From positions 1,871,444 to 1,935,443 of the forward strand of contig NZ_FVZC01000009.1 of NCBI RefSeq assembly GCF_900166585.1: a DNA stretch of 64,000 nucleotides, in the 5' to 3' direction. The position numbers were made by a program, and so were the translations under genes. Below, piece by piece: positions 55,865 through 63,262 of this stretch (within the stretch, counting starts at the first letter, position 1; each line of letters begins with the position of its first letter). The stretch is from Mesobacillus jeotgali (GTDB lineage Bacteria; Bacillota; Bacilli; Bacillales; Cytobacillaceae). The notes below the pieces were generated by a model. The model did no database searches. It was not told where the DNA came from and saw only the letters and a list, made by a program, of their open reading frames with translations.

Positions 55865-56803
55865 TTGAGAAAAGCGTTCCGTGTGTTATTTTCATTCTTG
55901 CTGCTACTTGCCTCGCTGGGCGTTTTTATTTCAAATAAAGTCATGTTTTTAAAAAAGAAAAATGATGAGGAGATTTTCAATCGTGAAACAGAGGCTGGCC
56001 ATCTGGTGCCGGACGAGTATGATGCCCTGCCAAAAAGGGAAGTGATCATTCCTTCGTCCTTTGGTTATTCATTGAAGGCCGTGCTCGTTGAACCACATGA
56101 CACAAATCGTTATATCATCATTGCCCACGGTGTTACCCAGAGCAAGACGAATTCAGTTAAATATATGAATTTGTTCCTTAACAGAGGTTTTAATGCCGTC
56201 ATTTACGATCATCGGCGCCACGGTGAATCAGGCGGGAAAACAACAAGCTACGGTTATTATGAGAAGTTCGACCTTCAATCTGTAGTGGACTGGCTGAGAA
56301 TAGAAAAAGGGCCCGATTTGCTGCTTGGCATTCATGGAGAATCCATGGGAGCTGCGACCTTGCTTCTTTATGCGGGAATGCTTGAGGATGGTGCGGATTT
56401 CTATGTGGCCGATTGCCCGTTCTCCGACTTCAGCGAACAGCTCGCCTATCGCATCAAAGAGGAAGTCAAGCTTCTGCCGCCAAAACTTTTGCTGCCAGTG
56501 GCCAATCTGTTCGTCCGCATCCGTGATAAATATTCCTTGAGTGAGGTATCCCCGATTGCGGTTATTGAAAACATCAAGAACCCAATCCTATTTATCCACA
56601 GCCGCATGGACGATTTCATTCTCCCATCGATGACTGAGGCACTGTTCGAACAGAAAAAAGGACCGAAGAAACTGTTCATGGCTGAAAACGGACTGCATGC
56701 CCAATCCTACAGCCAAAACCGGGAACAATACGAAAAAGTCCTCGATGAATTCCTTGAGGAATATATCTTTGCCCATGATAGAAATACGGATGCAGACCAT
56801 TAA
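55865..56803 (+). CDS. yqkD: Alpha/beta hydrolase YqkD
   Basis: 312 residues. A membrane anchor (VLFSFLLLLASLGVFI, about 5-20) precedes a serine hydrolase domain: oxyanion region IAHGVTQSK, nucleophile in HGESMGAAT, acid near SRMDDFI and histidine in NGLHAQS. The TTG at 55865 has GGAGGG seven bases upstream. The substrate is unknown. Its terminator (56846-56878) begins a repeat array. Confidence 0.88.
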   Translation: MRKAFRVLFSFLLLLASLGVFISNKVMFLKKKNDEEIFNRETEAGHLVPDEYDALPKREVIIPSSFGYSLKAVLVEPHDTNRYIIIAHGVTQSKTNSVKYMNLFLNRGFNAVIYDHRRHGESGGKTTSYGYYEKFDLQSVVDWLRIEKGPDLLLGIHGESMGAATLLLYAGMLEDGADFYVADCPFSDFSEQLAYRIKEEVKLLPPKLLLPVANLFVRIRDKYSLSEVSPIAVIENIKNPILFIHSRMDDFILPSMTEALFEQKKGPKKLFMAENGLHAQSYSQNREQYEKVLDEFLEEYIFAHDRNTDADH

Positions 56804-56845
56804 AACAGGTAAAACCGCTGCTGTATATTTTTTTAGCTTGCGTCT

Positions 56846-56878
56846 GTCCAATAGAGATTGTCTATTGGACATTTTTTT
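56846..56878 (+). terminator. Terminator of yqkD, unit zero of the 52-bp array
   Basis: GTCCAATAGA and TCTATTGGAC are perfect ten-base arms around GATTG, followed by ATTTTTTT. The sequence aligns with each later repeat unit at about 22 of 30 positions. Confidence 0.92.
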
Positions 56879-56894
56879 ATTGGTGCTTCTGTTT

Positions 56895-57380
56895 GGCCGT
56901 TAGAGACCTTCTATCGGACACTTTTCTCCCGTTACGGCTTTTATTTGGCCGTTAGAGACCTCCTATCGGACACTTTTCTCCCGTTACGGCTTCTGTTTGG
57001 CCGTTAGGAACCTCCTATTGGACGTTTTTCTCCCGTTACGGTTTCTGTTTGGCCGTTAGGAACCTCCTATCGGACACTTTTCTCCTGTTACGGCTTTTAT
57101 TTGGCCGTTAGAGACCTCCTATCGTATACTTTTCTCCCGTTACGGTTTCTGTTTGGCCGTTAGGAACCTTCTATCGGACACTTTTCTCCTGTTACGGCTT
57201 TTATTTCGGCCGTTAGAGACCTCCTATCGTATACTTTTCTCCCGTTACGGGCTTCTATTTGGCCGTTAGGAACCTCCTATCGGACGTTTTTCTCCCGTTA
57301 CGGATTCTGTTTGGCCGTTAGGAACCTCCTATCGGACGTTTTTCTCCTGTTCCGGCTTTTATTTGTCCCTTAGAGACATT
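56895..57380. repeat. Tandem array, about 10 copies of a 52-bp unit
   Basis: Units starting GGCCGTTAG lie at 56895, 56947, 56999, 57051, 57103, 57155, 57208, 57261, 57313 and 57365 (last divergent). The spacing is 52, twice 53. Each contains GGCCGTTAGAGACCTCC then TATCGGAC and a T-rich stretch, an imperfect dyad corresponding to the yqkD terminator, then CCGTTACGG, a mini-hairpin. It fills a convergent gap and has no coding capacity. Confidence 0.92.
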
Positions 57381-57383
57381 CTT

Positions 57384-57418
57384 CACAAAAAAAGACTGGC
57401 TCATCAAAGAGCCAATCC
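57384..57418 (-). terminator. Terminator of the lipoprotein gene
   Basis: ATTGGCTC and GAGCCAGT form a stem across six bases on minus, followed by seven T residues. Confidence 0.8.
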
Positions 57419-57964
57419 TTATTGTTTTTCTCCCTGGCGATCGATTTCTTTGCCGGCTGCATCCAATGCCCTGACTTCTTTGTAGTCGCCAATCGCATAA
57501 TAATAGCGTTCGTTTTCTTTTTCAATGATTTCTATTTTTGTGAATTTGCCGTCCGGTCCCGCAGCTTCAATTGCTTTGACATCCGGGCTTACCACTTTGC
57601 CAAAAATAACCGGAAGCTTTACATCCAAGGTACCGTCTTCGTTAAAAACCGTAAATGTATCAGCATACAGGAGCATGAAATCATTTTTATAATAAGTCCA
57701 GTGGTTATGCCCTGCATTTTCCCAGCCTTCTTTTTCGCTGCCTTTAATATAGGCAACAGCGAGCGCATCGAATGTTTTTGATCCGTCCTTTTGTTCTGTT
57801 GTGTAAAAGATGAGCCACCCATTCTTCACTTTTTCTTTGTGGATGGTTTGTTTGATGTTGAACGGAATATCGTTTTGGATTGCTTCACCTGCAGTCTTAT
57901 AGGCGCAGGCTGATAGTACAAGCATGCACATAATAATTATGGCAGCTCTCCATAGTCTTCCCAT
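57419..57964 (-). CDS. Predicted lipoprotein
   Basis: 181 residues. A signal peptide ends in the lipobox LSAC with cysteine about residue 20 (MCMLVLSACAY). The remainder is beta-rich with tyrosines and no known domain; segments such as GWLIFYTTEQKDG and YYAIGDYKEVRALD are notable. GGGGAGAG stands just before the ATG at 57964. Membrane-attached on the outer face. Function unknown. Confidence 0.75.
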   Translation of the reverse strand: MGRLWRAAIIIMCMLVLSACAYKTAGEAIQNDIPFNIKQTIHKEKVKNGWLIFYTTEQKDGSKTFDALAVAYIKGSEKEGWENAGHNHWTYYKNDFMLLYADTFTVFNEDGTLDVKLPVIFGKVVSPDVKAIEAAGPDGKFTKIEIIEKENERYYYAIGDYKEVRALDAAGKEIDRQGEKQ

Positions 57965-58049
57965 CTCTCTCCCCTGCCTTCGCACCAAACTTCTATGTAT
58001 TTCTACAACCCTCTCTCTTATTTAACCTTTTTTTCAATTTTTTGTAAAC

Positions 58050-58379
58050 TTAAACATTTGACTTATCATAAAAGCTCATTCTCGGATTCAAATATTCATT
58101 CGGGCTTTTTAGCTGGAAACACCCATTGGTTTCTTTAAAATCCAATGTCATTTCTTCATCGAAAAAGACTTCTTTGGCTTTTTCGATATAAATCGGAATG
58201 TCGCCTGTTGCTATTTGATTTTCTTCCACATTTTTCTCGGTTTCAAACCAGAGGGCGGCCACGCCATTTACTGCACAGCCGCATCCATCTATATCGTATT
58301 TCAATTTTACGTACCCTTGTTTACCTGAAATTTTTTCGTTCAGTTTCTTTGATGCTGCTTCCGTGATTTTTAATCGCAT
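58050..58379 (-). CDS. yqkB: YqkB, HesB/IscA-like iron-sulfur protein
   Basis: 109 residues. A conserved DGCGCAVNG supplies two cysteines and NGCFQLKSP a third; the fold is that of A-type Fe-S carriers. GGGAG lies nine bases before the ATG at 58379. It matches B. subtilis YqkB in position. A role in Fe-S storage or transfer is inferred. Confidence 0.82.
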   Translation of the reverse strand: MRLKITEAASKKLNEKISGKQGYVKLKYDIDGCGCAVNGVAALWFETEKNVEENQIATGDIPIYIEKAKEVFFDEEMTLDFKETNGCFQLKSPNEYLNPRMSFYDKSNV

Positions 58380-58524
58380 GCTTGCACTCCCTTTCCAGTT
58401 TTTCATTTTACCATATGGCGCACTTTTTTACGTTTTAGAACCCTTTGCTGAAAATGTCTTGCAATTTCTCCGTTTAACTTTTAGTATCAAAGATAATTCT
58501 GACAGTTGGAAAGGAGTGCTTTTA

Positions 58525-58740
58525 TTGTCAAAAGTAACGATTAAGGTGAATGATAATGGTTCGTTAAGGATTTCCGGCGATGTCGAACTTCTCGATGGTG
58601 CCGGCAATAAGTATGAGACAAAGCCAACGTTCTCGCTTTGCCGCTGCGGTATGAGCAAAAACATGCCATTCTGCGACGCTTCCCATAAAGGGAAATTCGA
58701 GTCGGCCGTGCGTGCACCGCAAACTGAAGAGACGGAATAA
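58525..58740 (+). CDS. CDGSH-type iron-sulfur protein
   Basis: 71 residues. CRCGMSKNMPFCDASHKGKF gives the three-Cys, one-His ligand set of a CDGSH [2Fe-2S] domain (with A in the glycine position). The N-terminal stretch is a short beta domain (VTIKVNDNGSLRISG). The start is TTG at 58525 with AAAGGAG upstream. Such small proteins may move clusters or electrons. It lies head to head with yqkB, another Fe-S protein. Confidence 0.85.
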   Translation: MSKVTIKVNDNGSLRISGDVELLDGAGNKYETKPTFSLCRCGMSKNMPFCDASHKGKFESAVRAPQTEETE

Positions 58741-58746
58741 TTCATT

Positions 58747-58779
58747 GAGGGCAATGGTCTTTCCATTGCTCTTTTTTTT
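58747..58779 (+). terminator. Terminator of the CDGSH gene
   Basis: GAGGGCAATGG and CCATTGCTC form a stem, then eight T residues. Confidence 0.85.
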
Positions 58780-58804
58780 CGGGGTTCCGCTGGCTAAAAA
58801 ATAC

Positions 58805-59143
58805 TTACCATTCATCCGCAAGCCTGACATCGGCAATAGCTGAAATGGCAATACGGTGAATTTCCTCGAATCTGTCAACGATATGGAGTTTCTGTCCGGG
58901 TTCATTCCAATAGTGGATTTTCCCAATGACCAGTTCATGCTTGCGTTGGCGGAAATAGGTGATGCTGACAGGCCGGTTGTATTCCATTGCTTCGAGGATT
59001 GTTTCATTCAATTGTTCAAGCTGCTGTTCATCCAGCTGCTTTTCATTTTCATATTCATCTTCCTGTGCCCAGTCACGCAGCATTTTCACATGTTCAGGCA
59101 GCATCATCGACGTCCATTTGATTCTTCCACGGTCACGAATCAT
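58805..59143 (-). CDS. yqjX: YolD-like protein
   Basis: 112 residues with the YolD-like core IKWTSMMLPEHVKMLRDW and ITYFRQRKHELVIGKI. YolD-like proteins accompany Y-family polymerases in Bacillaceae and may assist them. It lies 21 bases after polY2 and reads on the same strand, as yqjX follows yqjW in B. subtilis. Confidence 0.85.
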   Translation of the reverse strand: MIRDRGRIKWTSMMLPEHVKMLRDWAQEDEYENEKQLDEQQLEQLNETILEAMEYNRPVSITYFRQRKHELVIGKIHYWNEPGQKLHIVDRFEEIHRIAISAIADVRLADEW

Positions 59144-59164
59144 CTTTTACTCCTCCTTCTGCTA

Positions 59165-60424
59165 TCAGCCCTTATGCCCGCCAACCAGTGCGGCCCGGTG
59201 TCTTGCTGTTCCGGCTGCCGTATAGGAAACCGCCCTCAGAAGAGCTGCTGATCCATAACGGCTGCGAATCCGGTCCATCGCATAGCCAAGTTCTTTCTTC
59301 TTCCAGCCATTTTTTTCGAACAGATTCAATTGGAATTCGCTGTCGGTGACAAGGTTGCCGAGCGAAATCGATATGCTCCGCACTGTTTTTCCGGTATAGT
59401 TTTCGGCAAAAAGCTCGAGGCAGACACGATACAGGTCCATCGTAATATTGGTTGGTTCCTCAATCGTCCTTGAGCGGTGGAAGCCTCCGCCGAATTCATC
59501 CTGGCTGTAGCCAACCCCGAAGCTGATTGTCCTGCCTGCTTTTCCGTGGCTCCTTGTCCTTCGCGCGACTTCCTCGCACATTTCGAGGATGACATGTTTG
59601 ATTTCCTCTTCTTCTTTATAATCCCGAAGCAGGATCTGGCTCTTCCCAAAGCTGATCTGTCCTTCCATGATGGGAGCACCGATATCGGAAAAATCGATTC
59701 CCCAGGCATGCCAGTACATCTGGTTGCCCATTATGCCGAATTTTTTCTCGAGAATTTCAAGGTCATAACGGGCGAGCTGGCCGACTGTAAAAATCCCCAT
59801 GCTGTTCAGTGTTTTTTCAACGCGGCGGCCAATTCCCCACATTTCCCTCAGCGGTGAGACATTCCACAGCTTTGTCTGTACATCATCATAGGTCCATTCG
59901 GCAATTCCTTTGTGCTTTGCCTCAAGGTCCAGGCAGAGCTTCGCCATCAGCATGTTCGGGCCAATTCCGACTGCACACGGGAGCTGGAATTCACGCTCGA
60001 TATCATTTTTGATTTTTTTTGCGATTGAAGCAGCGTCGCCCCAAAGCTTTGATGCCCCATCCACTTTTATGAAGCTTTCATCGACACTGTAGGTATGGAT
60101 CGCATCCTTTGGGACATAGCGATTGAATACGCGGGAGATTTCAGTGGAGATTCGCAGGTATGTTGACATTTGCGGATCAACGACAACAATTCGCGGATCA
60201 TCGGGAATTTCAAACTTTCGCGATCCGGTTTTAATGCCAAATTCCTTTTTCAAACGGGGTGAGGCTGCGAGGACAACACTCCCGGGACGGTCAAGATTCC
60301 CGACGACAGCCAGGTAACAGTCAAGAGGATCAAGGCCGAGCATCACGGCGGAACAACTCGCATAGAAGCTCTTCATATCCACACATAAAATTTTGTTTTG
60401 CGGCATTTCGCTATAATCCACCAT
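59165..60424 (-). CDS. polY2: Y-family DNA polymerase PolY2 (YqjW/UvrX type)
   Basis: 419 residues. Catalytic carboxylates are D16 (CVDMKSFYAS), D115 and E116 (YSVDESFIKV). Fingers, thumb (two HhH with WGIGRRVEKTLNSMGI) and little-finger regions follow; QLNLF near 378 is a likely beta-clamp motif. It bypasses lesions with low fidelity. Two LexA boxes upstream indicate SOS induction. ATG 60424 has AAAGGAG nine bases upstream. The gene and its YolD partner form a unit. Confidence 0.93.
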   Translation of the reverse strand: MVDYSEMPQNKILCVDMKSFYASCSAVMLGLDPLDCYLAVVGNLDRPGSVVLAASPRLKKEFGIKTGSRKFEIPDDPRIVVVDPQMSTYLRISTEISRVFNRYVPKDAIHTYSVDESFIKVDGASKLWGDAASIAKKIKNDIEREFQLPCAVGIGPNMLMAKLCLDLEAKHKGIAEWTYDDVQTKLWNVSPLREMWGIGRRVEKTLNSMGIFTVGQLARYDLEILEKKFGIMGNQMYWHAWGIDFSDIGAPIMEGQISFGKSQILLRDYKEEEEIKHVILEMCEEVARRTRSHGKAGRTISFGVGYSQDEFGGGFHRSRTIEEPTNITMDLYRVCLELFAENYTGKTVRSISISLGNLVTDSEFQLNLFEKNGWKKKELGYAMDRIRSRYGSAALLRAVSYTAAGTARHRAALVGGHKG

Positions 60425-60457
60425 GCTTCTCTCTCCTTTCTATAGCAACTCCAAAAG

Positions 60458-60471
60458 GGAACATCTGTTCC
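60458..60471 (-). promoter_or_regulatory. LexA box 1 of polY2
   Basis: GGAACATCTGTTCC keeps the GAAC-N4-GTTC core of the Bacillus LexA consensus CGAAC-N4-GTTCG, and it is palindromic at eight of its arm bases. It is 34 bases before the gene. Confidence 0.7.
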
Positions 60472-60496
60472 GTAACATTATACCCACTATATTAAG

Positions 60497-60510
60497 CGAA
60501 TATGCGTTCG
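60497..60510 (-). promoter_or_regulatory. LexA box 2 of polY2
   Basis: CGAATATGCGTTCG matches nine of ten defined positions of CGAAC-N4-GTTCG. It lies 39 bases from box 1. Confidence 0.7.
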
Positions 60511-60644
60511 GTTTCAATGGAAATTTTCCGGCGGACTGACTTAATTAAGGGGAAAATGGGGAGTCATACCAGCATTGGAGATTTTTGCGGAAGGATGTTT
60601 TCCTCAGGGACCTCCGAGGATAATCAGGTGGAGAGGTGCGTATC

Positions 60645-60838
60645 ATGGACAAAAAATTCATTCGCAAGATGGCCCAGAAATGCTTTGAACAGTATGGTCA
60701 TGATGGTTCAATCCCATGCGGTGAAGCGGAATTTCGAAGATATATAGGAGCAAATTGTTGAACTGAAAAATAAGGATCCTGAAGCTGAATTTGTCATGAT
60801 TCATCAAGGATGCCGTTTATGAATTTTTGGCTACGTAA
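60645..60838 (+). pseudogene. yqzH: Frameshifted remnant of yqzH
   Basis: Starting at ATG 60645 (GGAGAGG upstream), the frame reads DKKFIRKMAQKCFEQYG and stops by 60760; the next frame carries EQIVELKNKDPEAEFVM and the third carries DAVYEFLAT with a stop at 60836-60838. The three pieces together look like one YqzH-type protein (about 64 residues), the neighbour of yqjW in B. subtilis, broken by two shifts of one base. Confidence 0.6.
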
Positions 60839-60885
60839 AACAGTGCCAACGCTGCTCCTCGAGCCCCCAGTTTTACGAAATTTAA

Positions 60886-60912
60886 AAAACCGCCAAAAAA
60901 TCATGGCGGTCT
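60886..60912 (-). terminator. Terminator of yqjP-yqjQ
   Basis: ACCGCC and GGCGGT form a stem across ten bases on minus, then TTTTTT. Confidence 0.75.
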
Positions 60913-60917
60913 GAGAC

Positions 60918-61709
60918 TTACTTTTTGTTGAACATATTCTTGCCAAATAACTCAAAAGTCCTTGGGAACAGGGTATAAAATTTGCTGCCTGCATTCATCC
61001 AGCGCGGCAGGTTGATTTCACGTGTCCTGGTCAGCATTCGATTGACCACCTGTTTTGCCACGTATTCAGGCTTCAGCATGAAACGTTTTACATTTTTTAC
61101 ATAGGTTCCCTGTTTGTCCGCAATCTCGAAAAAATTCGTAGCGATGGGACCCGGATTGACCGAGGTTACGAAAATATTGTCATCGGCCACCTCCATGCGA
61201 AGGCTGTTCGTATAGCCAAGCACCGCATGCTTTGTAGCGGAATAGACGCTTGATTTCGGCGTGGCTATCTTACCGGCTTGTGATGCGATGTTGATAATAT
61301 GGCCGCTTCTGCGCTGCTTCATAGCCGGAAGGACCATTGAGGTGCAGGCCATCAAGCCAACAACATTCACATCGAACATCGATTTGACATCTTCGATTTT
61401 CACATCATGAGCAAAATCAAAAACGCCGAAACCGGCATTATTAACCAAAATATCCGCATAACGGATGTCCGAGAGCACTTCCGAAAAAACTCTTTTCACT
61501 GATTCTGTATCGGAAACATCCAGCTGCCGGGCATGAACATTAATGGCATATTTGGATTGCAGCTCTTTCTTCAAGACTTCAAGTTTATCAATACTCCTGG
61601 CCATAAGGACAAGGTTTGCCCCCCGTGCGGCGCAAAGGCTGGCAATCTCAGCTCCGATTCCGCCGGAAGCTCCGGTGATGATTATATTTTTTCCTTTTAA
61701 GGATGGCAT
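60918..61709 (-). CDS. yqjQ: Short-chain dehydrogenase YqjQ
   Basis: 263 residues. NAD(P) binding at TGASGGIG (12-19), NNAG near 90, catalytic S143, Y156 and K160 (SVYSATK). Oxidoreductase of unknown substrate. It follows yqjP by 11 bases in its direction, as in B. subtilis. Confidence 0.93.
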   Translation of the reverse strand: MPSLKGKNIIITGASGGIGAEIASLCAARGANLVLMARSIDKLEVLKKELQSKYAINVHARQLDVSDTESVKRVFSEVLSDIRYADILVNNAGFGVFDFAHDVKIEDVKSMFDVNVVGLMACTSMVLPAMKQRRSGHIINIASQAGKIATPKSSVYSATKHAVLGYTNSLRMEVADDNIFVTSVNPGPIATNFFEIADKQGTYVKNVKRFMLKPEYVAKQVVNRMLTRTREINLPRWMNAGSKFYTLFPRTFELFGKNMFNKK

Positions 61710-61720
61710 CGACTTTCACC

Positions 61721-62683
61721 TCATTTTGCAGTATAAAAGAAGGATGTTCCTTCCATGACAGAAACAGCGTCAAGGGATTGTAAATAATCAAGCTGACCGA
61801 CCGTTTCTGAGATAGTCAGGTTCAACTCTCGTTCATACACGGTCGGGAAAAGCAATTTGCATATCTCGAATACAGTAAGTTCCCTGCCTTCAAGCATTCC
61901 TCTGACCTGCATTGCACGGTCATGCTGGCGGGCAAGCCGTTTTTCAATCAGGCTGTGCAATTCCGTGATTTCAGTTCCATGACCAGTGTATACAAGATTT
62001 ATCGGATATTGCTGCAGTTTTTTAAGGGACGAGTTATATTGGACGAGCGGCTTCGGCCTTACTGCTTCGCCTGGCAACGGAGGTTCAAGCAGCGGATTCG
62101 GTGAAATGCCAGCAAGGATCGTATCCCCGGCAATCATTGTGCCGTCTTTTTCACGCAAGAGCACAATGTGGCTCTGGGCATGTCCCGGTGTCTCGATCAC
62201 TCTCCATCCTGGCAGAGCCGGCGGAACATCGTTTTCCAAAACAGTCCCTGATAAAGAGCGATTGCATGAAAAAACAAGTGTCTTTTTCATGATCTTCATC
62301 GACGGCACAAAAAATTGAACTGGTATTGCTAATTTCGAGAAGAAACTTTCATAGAATTCCTGATGTTCCTTCTCGAATTCCGCAGTCCTGTTAATCCACC
62401 TTTCATTCAGGTGATGGCCATATACTTCAAGACCAGGTGACAAGTAATCCAGCATCCCCACATGATCTGGGTGATCATGTGTCAGGATCACCTGCTCAAT
62501 ATCCTCAGGCTTCAGCTTCAAATCCGCCAGCTGTGATTTAAAGGACTCCCATGACTCCTCCGTTTTCGTGCCAGCATCAACAAGGGTAAGCCTGTCCCCT
62601 TTAATCAAATATGCATTTACATCTCCGACCGGAAAGGGCGTCGGCAAAGTCAACTTGGCAATTCCATCTTTCCATTCTGCCAT
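61721..62683 (-). CDS. yqjP: Metallo-beta-lactamase-fold hydrolase YqjP
   Basis: 320 residues. The zinc site motif is LTHDHPDHVG, with other ligands in ETPGHAQSHIVL, AGDTIL and YTGHGTEI. A C-terminal winged-helix-like part lies at about 245-315. The family includes hydrolases of diverse small molecules. ATG 62683 is preferred (GGGGTG upstream) and gives the B. subtilis length. Substrate unknown. Confidence 0.9.
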   Translation of the reverse strand: MAEWKDGIAKLTLPTPFPVGDVNAYLIKGDRLTLVDAGTKTEESWESFKSQLADLKLKPEDIEQVILTHDHPDHVGMLDYLSPGLEVYGHHLNERWINRTAEFEKEHQEFYESFFSKLAIPVQFFVPSMKIMKKTLVFSCNRSLSGTVLENDVPPALPGWRVIETPGHAQSHIVLLREKDGTMIAGDTILAGISPNPLLEPPLPGEAVRPKPLVQYNSSLKKLQQYPINLVYTGHGTEITELHSLIEKRLARQHDRAMQVRGMLEGRELTVFEICKLLFPTVYERELNLTISETVGQLDYLQSLDAVSVMEGTSFFYTAK

Positions 62684-62701
62684 ACGATCTATACACCCCA
62701 A

Positions 62702-62925
62702 AATATTATTTTTCTATAAGGTAAACAGCTTCCATTTCAATAGAAAACGCATACTCGGAAATAGCCCCGATATGTTAAAGTACATGTGTGAGAAGCAAAA
62801 AACAATGCAATCATTAACAGTCTGGCATTTTTTTAATATAAAAATAAGTTTACCTTTAAAGCTGGCAATTGTCATTATTTTCACTTTTTATTTTCAGAAA
62901 AAATAAAAAAATTCTTAAATTCCTC
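62702..62925. other. Divergent intergenic region between yqjP and proI leader
   Basis: 224 AT-rich bases without gene or hairpin that I can support. It must hold the yqjP promoter on minus. A candidate plus-strand frame here lacks a ribosome site. Confidence 0.35.
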
Positions 62926-62955
62926 TTGACATTAGGGTTGTCCTTCTTGCATAAT
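62926..62955 (+). promoter_or_regulatory. Sigma-A promoter of the proI leader
   Basis: TTGACA (62926-62931), an 18-base spacer, and CATAAT (62950-62955). Confidence 0.75.
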
Positions 62956-62961
62956 CACTAT

Positions 62962-63222
62962 TAAAATTTCGAAAACTTTTCAAAAGCACTTGAGCAAGAC
63001 GAGTAGACAGGAATGGTGCCAGAGAGTGGAGTCCATCGGCTGTAAGGCTCCGCCGCCCTCTTCATGTTGAACCCTACCTTGCGAGCTGCCAGGCAAACCT
63101 GGACGTATACCGGCGTTAACGGATTTTGAGCTGCACTTGTTTGGCAAAAGCCGAAGAAGTGAATGAAGGTGGTACCACGGAAGCATGGCCTTTCGTCCTT
63201 TTATGGATGAAGGGCCTTTTTG
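62962..63222 (+). ncRNA. T-box leader of proI (proline type)
   Basis: The leader holds a Stem I with GAGTAGACAGG and GGCTGTAAGGCTCC, a specifier loop side TTGAACCCTACCTTG (CCT or CCC, both proline codons), the T-box core AAGGTGGTACCACGG (63166-63180), and a terminator with GGCC ... GGGCC arms (about 63186-63222) followed by TTTTTG. Uncharged tRNA-Pro should stabilise the antiterminator and switch on proI. In B. subtilis proI is also T-box regulated. Confidence 0.9.
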
Positions 63223-63262
63223 TATTTTGAAAAAAAAACACAAACTTATGGAGGCGAATCTG

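Noticed and set aside
60502..60747. 81-codon plus-strand frame
   Set aside because: Overlaps LexA box 2, lacks a ribosome site and shares no features with known proteins; the yqzH remnant in other frames explains the region better.
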